Positions 16,948 to 26,111 of a DNA stretch of 64,000 bases are shown here, one piece after another (position 1 is the stretch's first letter; each line of letters begins with the position of its first letter). The DNA comes from Novosphingobium ovatum (GTDB taxonomy: Bacteria > Pseudomonadota > Alphaproteobacteria > Sphingomonadales > Sphingomonadaceae). The stretch spans positions 124,001 to 188,000 of the forward strand of contig NZ_JAAAPO010000001.1 in NCBI RefSeq assembly GCF_009909235.1, given 5' to 3'. The notes below the pieces were generated by a model, which saw nothing but the letters and a program-made list of their open reading frames with translations, was not told where the DNA came from and did not search any database. The position numbers were made by a program, and so were the translations under genes.

Positions 16948-19350
16948 TCAGAACTTGTAACCCACGTTCACGCCGAAATAGCGGAACGCGCCCTTGGGCA
17001 GGAATGCCGTCCGGTTGGTGGGCGTGACGGTCTGCGTGGTGAACAGGCCCGGCGTGCCCATCGAGGTGTAGTAACGCTGATCGGTCAGGTTCTTGACGAA
17101 CAGCGAGAGCGACAGCCCACGGTCCTGACGCAGGCCCACCGTGGCGTCCACCGTGGTATAGGCGCGCTGCGTTTGCAGCGGGTCCTGCTCCAGGCTGAAG
17201 TTGACGCTGCTTTGATACGCCACGTTCAGGTCGGCATAGCCGGTGAAATGGCCCACGGGCATTTCATAGCGCGGGTTGAACGTCAGGCGCCATTCGGGCG
17301 TGTTGGGCAACAGCCCGCCGCGCACGTTCTGGATCGCGCCCGACAGCGTGCCGGTCGAACTGCGCTGTTTGAAGCAGGTGTTGGCCGGTTGCGCCGCGCC
17401 ATAGGCGATGGTGGCAAAGGCGGCCTGGTTCTGCAACGGACAGCCGATGCCATCGGCATCAAACCGCGCGTGGGTATAGGCACCCGTCAGGTTGATCGTC
17501 AGCGCCTCGGTCGGGCGCAGCGTCAGTTCGATTTCCACGCCCTTGGTTTCCGACGCACCCGCGTTGGTGGTGACAAAGGTAAAGGTGTTGGTCGAGGGGT
17601 CCGAACGGTTGGCCTGCACCTGCAGGTTCTTGTACTTGGCCATGAAGAAGGCGGCCGCGATGCTGATCTTGCGATCGGCGGTGCTGCCCTTGAAGCCGAT
17701 TTCGAAGGCGTTCACCGTTTCGGGATCAACCACCACGTTGTTGTTGAACGTCTGGGTGAATTCGGTGCCCAGCGACTGGCCCTTATACCCGCGGGTATAG
17801 GTGGCGTACATCTGCGCGCGGCGGCTGAATTCATATTGCAGGCCGATCTTGCCGGTCAGCACCGAGTCCGACGCGCCGGTGTAGCCTTCGGTCAGCGGAT
17901 AGCCGCTGGCCAGGATCGAATCGCCCGCGAACGGCGCGGTGCGGTCCTGCTTGCCCCAGACCGAGATGAATTCATGCTGCCAGCGCAGCCCGCCCAGCGC
18001 CTTGAGCCCGCCGGTGATGGCAAAATCGGCCTGTGCGAAACCGGCGATCTGGTTCTGGCGCAGATGCGCCTGATGGTGGCCCGAGAAGCCCGCCAGATTG
18101 GTGGCAGGGCACACCGCGCCCAGCGTCAACCCGCTGGCGGTGCAGTTGACAAAGCGGCGGGTGAATTCACGATCCAGCGTCACGTCCGAGAAATAGCCGC
18201 CCACGGTATAGTTCAGGCGGTTCTTGCCATTGGAGGACAGGCGCAGTTCCTGGCTCAGGCCGCCCAGCGTGAAGGGGCCGCCGTTGACGTCATACTGGGC
18301 CACAGCGTTCGTGCCGGTATAGATCGGCGTCGCGGTGTTGAGGCCATCGACGTCCACCGTGTTGTTGAAGCTGTAATACTGCCACGCGGTGATCGAGGTC
18401 AGGCTAGCAAAGTCCAGATCATACTTGGCCTCCAGCGAGTAGACCTGCGAGGTGGTGCTGCTGGTGGTGTCGCCGTTCGAGGCGACCTGCGTGTTGTCCG
18501 GCCCCGGCACGACCGGGCTGAGCAGCGTGGTCAGGCTGGCGTTGTCGGACCGCACCACCACCGACTGACAGCAGAACGCCTTGGCCTTGCTGTAATCGGC
18601 GGTCAGCAGCAGGTTCAGGCGGCCCAGATCCAGATCCAGCTTGCCGCGCAGGCCCCAGCTGTCCGACCCGTTGGTCTTGCGGCGCAGGGTGGTGTTGTAG
18701 ATGTAGCCGTCGTCCGAGTTGTAGAAACCCGAGATGCGCACGCGCGCGTTGTGGCTGATCGGCCCGGCGATGGTGCCGTTCAGGTGGTACTCACCCTTTT
18801 CCGCAACGGTCACGTTCACCTTGCCCGTCAGGGTGTTGGTGGGGCGGGCGGTGACCACGCTGATCACGCCGCCGGTCGAGTTCTTGCCAAACAGCGTGCC
18901 CTGCGGCCCGCGCAGGACCTCGATGCGCTCGATGTCGGCCAGATCGGAAAAGCCCTGCGCCTGACGCGCCATCACCACGCCGTCCAGCACCGTCGAGACC
19001 GAGCTTTCGGTGCCCTGGCCAAACACGGCGGTGCCGATGCCACGGATGCGGAACGAGGAGTTCGAGGCGTTGTTGCCCTGCTGATAGGTCAGCGTGGGCG
19101 AGATCTGCGTCAGGTTCTTGGTATCGGTGATGCCACGCGTGGCCAGACCATCGGCGGTCACAGCGGTCACGGCCAGCGGCACGTCCTGCAGGCGCTCGGA
19201 ACGCTTTTGTGCGGTGACAACGATGTCGCCCGGTGCGGCGGGCTCGGCGGTGGCGGGTGCGGCGGCCGGGGTTTGCTGCGCCATGGCGGGCTGTGCGACA
19301 ACGCAGGCGGCAGCGCCGGACAGCAAAAGGGTGGCGAATCGGATATTCAT
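16948..19350 (-). CDS. TonB-dependent receptor of the sulfatase locus
   Basis: This 800-residue outer-membrane receptor imports a ligand in a TonB/ExbBD-driven way. A signal peptide (about 1-25) is followed by the TonB box region with DIVVTAQKRSERLQDVPLA, the plug domain (about 55-170, with RIEVLRGPQGTLFGKNSTGG), and a 22-strand barrel that ends in the aromatic YKF. The N-terminal form is common in sphingomonads. The ATG at 19350 has GGGGGAGA upstream. The gene is divergent from the sulfatase operon, and two LacI-like operators lie between them, so uptake and desulfation are probably induced together. The ligand is unknown. Confidence 0.93.
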   Translation of the reverse strand: MNIRFATLLLSGAAACVVAQPAMAQQTPAAAPATAEPAAPGDIVVTAQKRSERLQDVPLAVTAVTADGLATRGITDTKNLTQISPTLTYQQGNNASNSSFRIRGIGTAVFGQGTESSVSTVLDGVVMARQAQGFSDLADIERIEVLRGPQGTLFGKNSTGGVISVVTARPTNTLTGKVNVTVAEKGEYHLNGTIAGPISHNARVRISGFYNSDDGYIYNTTLRRKTNGSDSWGLRGKLDLDLGRLNLLLTADYSKAKAFCCQSVVVRSDNASLTTLLSPVVPGPDNTQVASNGDTTSSTTSQVYSLEAKYDLDFASLTSITAWQYYSFNNTVDVDGLNTATPIYTGTNAVAQYDVNGGPFTLGGLSQELRLSSNGKNRLNYTVGGYFSDVTLDREFTRRFVNCTASGLTLGAVCPATNLAGFSGHHQAHLRQNQIAGFAQADFAITGGLKALGGLRWQHEFISVWGKQDRTAPFAGDSILASGYPLTEGYTGASDSVLTGKIGLQYEFSRRAQMYATYTRGYKGQSLGTEFTQTFNNNVVVDPETVNAFEIGFKGSTADRKISIAAAFFMAKYKNLQVQANRSDPSTNTFTFVTTNAGASETKGVEIELTLRPTEALTINLTGAYTHARFDADGIGCPLQNQAAFATIAYGAAQPANTCFKQRSSTGTLSGAIQNVRGGLLPNTPEWRLTFNPRYEMPVGHFTGYADLNVAYQSSVNFSLEQDPLQTQRAYTTVDATVGLRQDRGLSLSLFVKNLTDQRYYTSMGTPGLFTTQTVTPTNRTAFLPKGAFRYFGVNVGYKF

Positions 19351-19424
19351 GGTGTCTCCCCCTGAAAAGAAACGGTTTTCCAAAGCGGTTGAATCCGCAT
19401 CGTGTCGCGCTAATGCCCTAGTAG

Positions 19425-19436
19425 GACAACGCTGTC
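19425..19436. promoter_or_regulatory. Candidate LacI-type operator 1
   Basis: GACAACGCTGTC is a near-palindrome of the kind bound by LacI-family repressors (consensus with a central CG). A second copy of its last 11 bases lies at 19482-19492, and a related site is in the lacI promoter at 29170-29181. It lies between the divergent receptor and sulfatase genes, upstream of a TTGACA at 19446-19451. Confidence 0.65.
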
Positions 19437-19480
19437 ACTATTTAATTGACAGGATATGTGGCCCATTCATAGATAGGTCA

Positions 19481-19492
19481 TACAACGCTGTC
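19481..19492. promoter_or_regulatory. Candidate LacI-type operator 2
   Basis: TACAACGCTGTC repeats operator 1 with one change; the two centres are 56 bases apart. A possible sulfatase promoter, TTGACA at 19446-19451 with a poor -10 around 19469-19474, lies between the two sites, so site 2 would overlap the transcription start region. Confidence 0.6.
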
Positions 19493-19553
19493 CAGCGGCG
19501 CCGCGATTCTGTGCGCGCGCCGTGGGCAAAGGCTGAATGTGTGGGGGAATGGC

Positions 19554-21386
19554 ATGCGGCACAGGCAATCGGTCCGGTCGATGGGTGGCGGGCGCAGGCT
19601 GCGGATTGCCGCATCGGTGGGGGCGCTGGCGGGCGTGCTGGGGCTGATCGCGGGTTTTGCGCCGGGCAAGGCGGCGCAGGCGCGTGGGCTGGCCCCGCAT
19701 CATGCCGCCCCCGCGCCGCGCGCGGTCGATGCCCGCCCCAACATCGTGCTGATCGTGCTGGACGATGTGGGCTATGCCGATATCGGCGCATTTGGTTCGG
19801 AGATCCGTACCCCCAACATTGATGCGCTGGCTTCGGCCGGGCTGCGCTATAACCGGTTTGATACAAAGGCGGTGTGCAGCCCGACCCGCGCCGCGCTGTT
19901 GACCGGGCGCAACCCGCAAACGGTGGGGATGGCCGATCTGCCCGCCAATGTGCTGAACCGCGATGATCACACCCGCGACCGGGGCGAATTGGCGCATAAC
20001 GCGCAAACCATCGCGCAGGTGCTGCGTGCGGCAGGCTATCAGACGCATGGGCTGGGCAAATGGCACCTTGCCCCTGAATCCGAGGATGGCTCGGACGGGC
20101 ATAATGCCTCTTGGCCGTTGCAGCGCGGGTTTGATGATTTCTATGGCTTTTTTCTGGGCTGGACCGACCAATACCACCCCAAGCTGATCGAGGGGAACCG
20201 CCGCATCCCCGCGCCAGAAACGCCGGGCTATCATTTCTCCACCGACATCACCGATCGCGCCATCGCCGCCCTGACCCCGGCCAAGGGGCAGGCGCGCAAG
20301 CCCCAGTTCCTCTATCTGGCCTATGGTGCGGGGCATGCGCCGATTCAGGTGCCGCGCCCCTATATCGACGCCTATCGCGGGGTGTATGAACAGGGCTGGG
20401 ACGCGCTGCGCGCCGAACGGCTGGCGCGGATGCGGAAAATGGGCATCGTGCCCGCCAACACCCAATTGCCGCCGCGCAATCCGGGTGATCGGGCGTGGGC
20501 CGATCTGACCCCGGTGGAGCAACAGGTCTATGCCCGGTTCATGGCCACCTATGCCGGGTTCCTGACCCATACCGATGAACAGATCGGGCGTCTGGTCGCG
20601 CATCTCAGGGCCACGGGGCAGTATGACAACACGCTGTTCGTGTTCATGTCGGACAACGGTGCCGCATCCGAGGCCGGGCAGCGCGGATCGTTCCAGCGGT
20701 TGTACGCGCCCAACACCATGACGCCCGAACAGATGCTGGCGCGGATCGATGATCTGGGCACCGATCGCACGCAGTCGGAATATCAGCGCCCGTGGGCGAT
20801 GGCGGGCAGCGCGCCGTTCCGCCGGTACAAGCTGTGGCCTTATCTGGGCGGGGTACGCACGCCGCTGATCATCGCCTGGCCGGGCAAAATTCGCGATGGT
20901 GGCGCGATCCGGCGGCAATATGTCGATGTGGTCGATCTGGCCCCGACGCTGGCCGATGTGGCGGGCACGGCATTCCCGCGCGCGGTGGCCGGGCGGGCTG
21001 AACTGCCGGTGGCGGGCAAATCGATCCGCGCGACGCTGTTTTCCGGCGCGGCCCCGGCGGCGCGACAGGTGCAATATTTCGAACTGCGCGGCAACCGGGC
21101 GATCACCGATGGCCGCTGGCGCGCGGTGGCGGTGCATAAACAGGGCACGCCTTTTGATCAGGATCGCTGGATGTTGTTCGACACCGTGACCGACTTTGCC
21201 GAGGCCAATGATCTGGCCGCGCGCTATCCGGCCCGGCTGGCGGCGATGAAGGCGCTGTGGTGGGCGCAGGCGCGGCTGTATTCCACCCCCGCGCTGGCCG
21301 AGCCGCCCGCGCGTTTTGCCGGGCGCGAGAGTTTTGACGAAAGTGCCGACCGCCCGATGGTCCGGCTGGAAGGAGAGGGCAAGTGA
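19554..21386 (+). CDS. Arylsulfatase, S1 family (first of five)
   Basis: The enzyme hydrolyses a sulfate ester in the periplasm. The 610-residue protein has an N-terminal export signal with several arginines (possible Tat), then NIVLIVLDDVGYADIG with metal-binding aspartates. The formylglycine site CSPTR begins at Cys108 and is followed by LTGR. GKWHL and FMSDNGA supply other active-site residues. The YRGVYEQGWDALRAERLARM stretch and the length match Pseudomonas AtsA-type arylsulfatases. The ATG at 19554 follows GGGGGAA; a GTG at 19539 is possible. Its stop overlaps the next start (GTGA). Confidence 0.92.
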   Translation: MRHRQSVRSMGGGRRLRIAASVGALAGVLGLIAGFAPGKAAQARGLAPHHAAPAPRAVDARPNIVLIVLDDVGYADIGAFGSEIRTPNIDALASAGLRYNRFDTKAVCSPTRAALLTGRNPQTVGMADLPANVLNRDDHTRDRGELAHNAQTIAQVLRAAGYQTHGLGKWHLAPESEDGSDGHNASWPLQRGFDDFYGFFLGWTDQYHPKLIEGNRRIPAPETPGYHFSTDITDRAIAALTPAKGQARKPQFLYLAYGAGHAPIQVPRPYIDAYRGVYEQGWDALRAERLARMRKMGIVPANTQLPPRNPGDRAWADLTPVEQQVYARFMATYAGFLTHTDEQIGRLVAHLRATGQYDNTLFVFMSDNGAASEAGQRGSFQRLYAPNTMTPEQMLARIDDLGTDRTQSEYQRPWAMAGSAPFRRYKLWPYLGGVRTPLIIAWPGKIRDGGAIRRQYVDVVDLAPTLADVAGTAFPRAVAGRAELPVAGKSIRATLFSGAAPAARQVQYFELRGNRAITDGRWRAVAVHKQGTPFDQDRWMLFDTVTDFAEANDLAARYPARLAAMKALWWAQARLYSTPALAEPPARFAGRESFDESADRPMVRLEGEGK

Positions 21387-22819
21387 GCGCCCGTATGCAC
21401 CGATTGACCGCGCTGGCCGCGATGGCCGTGGCGCTGGCCCCGTTCAGCGCTTTGGCTCAGCCCGCCGCGCCAGCCCCGGCACCTGCAGCCCCGGCACCTG
21501 TCGCCGCGCCCGCGCCGCGCACCAGTGGCCCGCCCAATATCGTGCTGATTCTGGCCGATGACGTTGGGGTTGAGGGCTTTGGCGCCTATGGCGGGGAATA
21601 TCCCACGCCCAACATCGACCGGCTGGCCGCGCAGGGGGTGCGCTTTGCCAACGCCCATGCCATGCCTTTGTGCAGCCCCACCCGCTTGCGGCTGATGACG
21701 GGTCAGGACAACCACCGCAATTACGAAGCCTTCGGCTATCTGGCGCCGGGCCAGACCACCTTTGCCAATGTGCTGAAGTCGGCAGGCTATGCCACAGGGA
21801 TTGTCGGCAAATGGCAATTGATGGGCAATGGCTATGACGGGCGGGTGGGGATCACCCCACAGGCCGCCGGTTTTGACGAACACCACCTTTGGCAACTCAA
21901 GGCGCTGGACGCCAAGGGGTCGCGCTATTGGGGGCCGACGCGGGTGGTCAATGGCCGCAACCGCATTGCCGAGGAAGGCTTTGGCCCGGACGCTGACAGC
22001 CGTTTCGCGCTGGATTTCATCAGCCGCAACAAGGACCGGCCCTTCTTCCTTTATTACCCGATGGTGCTGGTGCACAGCCCGTTTGTGCCGGTGCCGGGCC
22101 ATATGGACACACAGGGGGCCAAGCCGCGCTTTGCCAATATGGTGGCCTATATGGACAATCTGGTGGGGCAGGTGATGGACCGCCTGAAGGCCGAGGGGCT
22201 GGACCAGAACACCATCGTCATCTTTACCGCCGACAATGGCACCAACCGCCAGATCACCTCGACCCGCAACGGGGTGGCGGTGCAGGGCGGCAAGGGTACG
22301 CCCACGCTGAGCGGGACCCATGTCCCGTTGATGGTATGGGCGCCGGGCCGCGTGCCGGTCGGGCAGCTGCGCGAAGGGTTGTTTGACCTGGCCGATGTGT
22401 TGCCCACTTTGGCCCAGATTGGCGGGGCGCGGGCGCCCGCAGGGCTGGATGGCGTCAACCAATGGCCGGTGATCACCGGGCAACAGGCCAAGGCGCGCGA
22501 CTGGATCTTCCAGCATTACGCTCCCGAATGGCAATTCGCGCCGATGCGTTTCGTGTTTGACGCGGGGTACAAGCTGTATGGTGACGGCCGCTTTGTCGCG
22601 CTGGACCCGGCCACCGACCGCGAAACCGACATCCCCGCCGACCAGCGCAAGGGCGAAGCCGCGCGCCACTATGCCGCCCTGCAAAAGGCGATGGCATCGG
22701 TGCAGGACGGGCCGCTGGCGGCCAATCGTTTTCCGTGGTGCGCGGGGCAGGCCTCGCGCGATCCCGCGCTGCCCGCGACACAGGCCGGTTGCGCCATCAC
22801 GCCGGGAGGTGAGGAATGA
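21383..22819 (+). CDS. Sulfatase, S1 family (second of five)
   Basis: The 478-residue sulfatase has a signal peptide followed by a proline/alanine-rich linker, then NIVLILADDVGVEGFG. The formylglycine cysteine is Cys97 in the motif CSPTR, followed by LRLMTG. GKWQL replaces the usual GKWHL: a glutamine stands where the active-site histidine next to the catalytic lysine is normally found. IFTADNGTN gives the metal-binding DN. A GTG start at 21383 is chosen because it overlaps the upstream stop and has AAGGAG upstream; ATG at 21395 is an alternative. The substrate is unknown. Confidence 0.9.
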   Translation: MSARMHRLTALAAMAVALAPFSALAQPAAPAPAPAAPAPVAAPAPRTSGPPNIVLILADDVGVEGFGAYGGEYPTPNIDRLAAQGVRFANAHAMPLCSPTRLRLMTGQDNHRNYEAFGYLAPGQTTFANVLKSAGYATGIVGKWQLMGNGYDGRVGITPQAAGFDEHHLWQLKALDAKGSRYWGPTRVVNGRNRIAEEGFGPDADSRFALDFISRNKDRPFFLYYPMVLVHSPFVPVPGHMDTQGAKPRFANMVAYMDNLVGQVMDRLKAEGLDQNTIVIFTADNGTNRQITSTRNGVAVQGGKGTPTLSGTHVPLMVWAPGRVPVGQLREGLFDLADVLPTLAQIGGARAPAGLDGVNQWPVITGQQAKARDWIFQHYAPEWQFAPMRFVFDAGYKLYGDGRFVALDPATDRETDIPADQRKGEAARHYAALQKAMASVQDGPLAANRFPWCAGQASRDPALPATQAGCAITPGGEE

Positions 22820-24303
22820 GCCGAATGTCCAGATTGCGCCGCGTGCTGATGGGGGCGGGGGTGGCATTATGCGCCACGGCCATCGCGCCGGTGGTGGTGC
22901 CCGCTGACGCCGCCCCGCGCGCCGTTTCGCGCCCCGCCGTCCCCGCGCGTCAGCCCAATGTGGTGGTCATTCTGGTCGATGATCTGGGCTGGCCCGATGT
23001 CTCGGCCTATGGGCGCCATGACGTGCCCACGCCCAATATCGACCGCATCGCCCAGACTGGCGTGGCCTTTTCCAGCGGCTATGTCACGGCATCGGTCTGT
23101 GCCGTGTCGCGCGCCGGGTTGTTGACCGGGCGCAACCCACAGCAATTCGGCTTTACCTATAACATCAATGACGAAGGCGACCGGGGCGCGGGCATTCCCG
23201 AAAGTCAGCCCACCATCGCCCAGCGTCTGAAACCGCTGGGCTATCGCACGGGGGCCTTTGGCAAATGGCACGTCGGCTCCGAGGCGCGCTTTTACCCCAC
23301 CAATCGCGGCTTTGACGAATTCTTTGGCTTTGTCGCGGGTGAGACGGTCTATGTCGACCCGCGCACGCCGGGCATCGTCACCACCCCCACCCGCGCGGAC
23401 AAGGGCAAGCCCGCGTTCGACACGCGGCGCGGTGGCGGCGTGATTGTCGAAGGCCCCGACCGGCGCGCGGTCCATAATTTCGACAAGTATCTGACCAATG
23501 AGATCACCGATCACGCGGTCGGCTTTATCAACCGGGCGGCGCGGGGCGGGCAGCCGTTCATGGCTTATGTGGCGTATAACGCGCCGCATTGGCCGTTGCA
23601 GGTGCCACAGGCGTGGTACGACCGCTTTGCCCATATTCAGGACCCGGTGCGCCGCACCTATGTGGCGATGATCGCGGCGATGGATGATGGCGTGGGCCAG
23701 ATCCTGAACACGCTGGAGGCCAACCACGTCCGGCGCGACACGATCGTGGTGTTCCTGTCGGACAATGGCTGTCCGGTGCAGTTCGGTTTCTGCAATCCTG
23801 ACCATGTGTGGAGCGCGGGCAAGTTCACCTATCTGGAAGGCGGGGTGCGTGTGCCGTTCCTGATGTCGTGGCCGGGGGGGATGAAGCCGCAGGGGATTGT
23901 CGACACGCCGGTGTCATCGGTGGATATTGCCGCCACGGTGCTGCGCGCGGCGGCGCCCGGACGGCCTTTGCCGCGTGAACTGGACGGGGTGGATCTGGTG
24001 CGCAGCGCCACCCGCGCGCCGGCGGCCCCGCGCCTGTTGACATGGGCGCAGGCCCCGGTCGCGGCGGCGCGGCTGGGCCGGTACAAATTGTGGCATTCGG
24101 ACGACTGGCGCGAAACCCATCTGTATGACCTGACCGCTGATCCGGCCGAAATGACCGATGTGTCCGCCCAACAGCCCGCCACGCGCGCCCTGCTGGACCA
24201 ACGCCTGAACGCCTGGCGCAAAAGCCTGCCTGCCCCGTTGTGGGACCCCCATTTCACCCGCCGGGTCCAGATTGGCCCGCGCGAAACAGAGCTGGTGTAT
24301 TGA
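22816..24303 (+). CDS. Sulfatase, S1 family, with atypical CAVSR site (third of five)
   Basis: The 495-residue protein has a signal peptide (about 1-32), NVVVILVDDLGWPDVSAYG, GKWHVG and FLSDNGC, so the sulfatase fold and metal site are intact. The site for formylglycine reads C95-A-V-S-R-A-G-L-L-T-G-R: valine takes the place of the proline or alanine of the CxPxR/CxAxR consensus. FGE recognition tolerates some changes there, so activity is possible but not assured. ATGA overlap joins it to the previous gene; the next start lies two bases after its stop. Confidence 0.88.
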   Translation: MSRMSRLRRVLMGAGVALCATAIAPVVVPADAAPRAVSRPAVPARQPNVVVILVDDLGWPDVSAYGRHDVPTPNIDRIAQTGVAFSSGYVTASVCAVSRAGLLTGRNPQQFGFTYNINDEGDRGAGIPESQPTIAQRLKPLGYRTGAFGKWHVGSEARFYPTNRGFDEFFGFVAGETVYVDPRTPGIVTTPTRADKGKPAFDTRRGGGVIVEGPDRRAVHNFDKYLTNEITDHAVGFINRAARGGQPFMAYVAYNAPHWPLQVPQAWYDRFAHIQDPVRRTYVAMIAAMDDGVGQILNTLEANHVRRDTIVVFLSDNGCPVQFGFCNPDHVWSAGKFTYLEGGVRVPFLMSWPGGMKPQGIVDTPVSSVDIAATVLRAAAPGRPLPRELDGVDLVRSATRAPAAPRLLTWAQAPVAAARLGRYKLWHSDDWRETHLYDLTADPAEMTDVSAQQPATRALLDQRLNAWRKSLPAPLWDPHFTRRVQIGPRETELVY

Positions 24304-24305
24304 TC

Positions 24306-26111
24306 ATGCCTTCCGCGAATTTGCCTGTTGCCGCCCCCGCACGCCCGCGTCTGCGCCTGAGCCTGAGCCTGTGCATGGCCGCCGCCACCTTTGTCGCTGT
24401 GCCGTTCCTCCAAGGGCGGGCCGATGCCCAGACGCCGCGTCCTGCGGCGCCTGCCTCGGCCAAACCCTCACCTACGCCCGTCCCTGCCGCGTCCGCGCAG
24501 CCGGGGCGGGCGGCTTCTCGACCGCGCAACATCATTTTTGTGCTGGTGGACGATCTGCGCTTTGACGGCATGGGGTTCCTGCAACCGGGCCTGTTGCACA
24601 CCCCCAACATCGACCGCATGGCGCGCGAGGGCACCTATTTTCCCAATGCGGTGACGACCTCGTCGCTGTGCAGCCCCAGCCGCGCGACGATCCTGACCGG
24701 CATGACCGCGCGCAACCACGGCATCGTCGACAATAACGACAGCTCAGAGGCGGGGCTGACCTTCTTCCCGGCCTATCTGCAACAGGCGGGCTATCAGACG
24801 GCTTATATCGGCAAATGGCACATGGGGCAGGCCTCGGCCGGGCCGCGCGCGGGGTTCAACCGCTGGATCAGTTTCCGGGGGCAGGGGGATTATTACCCCA
24901 CCACCGGCATCAGTCCGGCCGACATCGCGGCGGGCAAGCGGCACATGCTGAACGTTGACGGGCAGGAGGTCGCGCAAAAGGGCTATATCACCGACGAACT
25001 GACCGATTACGCGATGGACTGGCTGGAGCGTGGGCGTGATCAGTCCAAGCCGTTTTTCCTGTACCTCAGCCACAAGGGCGTCCATTCCGACCCCCTGCCG
25101 CCGCCGCGTTACGCGCATCAATATGACAAGGCGCAGTTCACCCTGCCCGCCAGCGCCGCCAACACGCCCGAGAACTATCGCGGCAAGCCGATGTGGGTGT
25201 ATAACCAGCGCAACACCTGGCACGGCATCGATTTCTTCTACAACTCGGACATGAAGATGACCGAGTATCTGAAGTATTATTATGGCACCTTGTCCGCCAT
25301 TGATGACAGTCTGGGCCGCATCATGACCTATCTGCGCAAGACGGGTCAGGACAAGGACACGCTGGTGGTGTTCACCAGCGACAATGGCTTTCAGATCGGC
25401 GACCATGGCTTGATCGACAAACGCACCGCCTATGAGGCTTCGGTGCGGGTGCCCTTGCTGATCTGGGAGCCGGGGACGGTGCCTGCCGCGACCGTCAACA
25501 GCGGGCGTCTGCGCGGGCTGGACTTTGCCCCCACGTTCCTGACGGCAGCAGGCGTGCCCACCATGCCGCAACAATTCGAAGGGCAGAACGCGTGGGGCCT
25601 GCTGACCGGAGCGATGACCCCGGCCCAGTGGAACCCGAGTGACTTCATCTATGAATATTACTGGGAATGGACCTTCCCGCAGACGCCCACCACCTTTGCC
25701 ATCACGCGCGGGAACCTGAAATATATTCAGTATCACGGCATCTATGACCGGGATGAGCTGTATGATCTGGCCGCCGACCCGACCGAGATGCACAATCTGG
25801 CCGATGACCCGGCCCATGTGCAGGACAAGGTGACGCTGCGCCGGGCGCTGTATCAGCAGATGGCCAACAATCGCGGGCAGCACATGATCCCCTATTCGCA
25901 GCGCCTGTCGATTGGCGCGGTGCGGCGGATGCAGGGGGGGACCGGCCCCGCGCCTTTCCCGGCCGAGTGGCAGGTGGGGCCCAACCGCGATGACCGCATG
26001 GATGACATGATGCCCGACAGCCCGGCCAAGGTGCAGGCGCGCGCCGCCGGGCGGCCTTTCATGGTTGCCCCGACCGTCGACCAGCAGTTCAAGCAGATCC
26101 CGCAGAAGTGA
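24306..26111 (+). CDS. Sulfatase, S1 family, N-acetylglucosamine-6-sulfatase-like (fourth of five)
   Basis: The 601-residue protein has a signal peptide and a proline/alanine linker, then NIIFVLVDDLRFDGMG. Cys122 starts the CSPSR motif, followed by ATILTGMTARNHGI. GKWHMGQ and FTSDNGFQIGDHG complete the active site. This pattern (DDLRFD, CSPSRATILTG, NGFQIGDHG) recalls the group with N-acetylglucosamine-6-sulfatases and related choline or glycan sulfatases, which gives a hint of a sugar substrate but no proof. It overlaps the following gene by GTGA. Confidence 0.9.
   Translation: MPSANLPVAAPARPRLRLSLSLCMAAATFVAVPFLQGRADAQTPRPAAPASAKPSPTPVPAASAQPGRAASRPRNIIFVLVDDLRFDGMGFLQPGLLHTPNIDRMAREGTYFPNAVTTSSLCSPSRATILTGMTARNHGIVDNNDSSEAGLTFFPAYLQQAGYQTAYIGKWHMGQASAGPRAGFNRWISFRGQGDYYPTTGISPADIAAGKRHMLNVDGQEVAQKGYITDELTDYAMDWLERGRDQSKPFFLYLSHKGVHSDPLPPPRYAHQYDKAQFTLPASAANTPENYRGKPMWVYNQRNTWHGIDFFYNSDMKMTEYLKYYYGTLSAIDDSLGRIMTYLRKTGQDKDTLVVFTSDNGFQIGDHGLIDKRTAYEASVRVPLLIWEPGTVPAATVNSGRLRGLDFAPTFLTAAGVPTMPQQFEGQNAWGLLTGAMTPAQWNPSDFIYEYYWEWTFPQTPTTFAITRGNLKYIQYHGIYDRDELYDLAADPTEMHNLADDPAHVQDKVTLRRALYQQMANNRGQHMIPYSQRLSIGAVRRMQGGTGPAPFPAEWQVGPNRDDRMDDMMPDSPAKVQARAAGRPFMVAPTVDQQFKQIPQK

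Noticed and set aside
16630..19365. Very long open frame on the plus strand opposite the first receptor gene
   Set aside because: It is a shadow frame created by GC-rich third positions. Its translation is full of Arg, Gly, His and Gln without any known motif, while the minus-strand frame is a complete TonB-dependent receptor.
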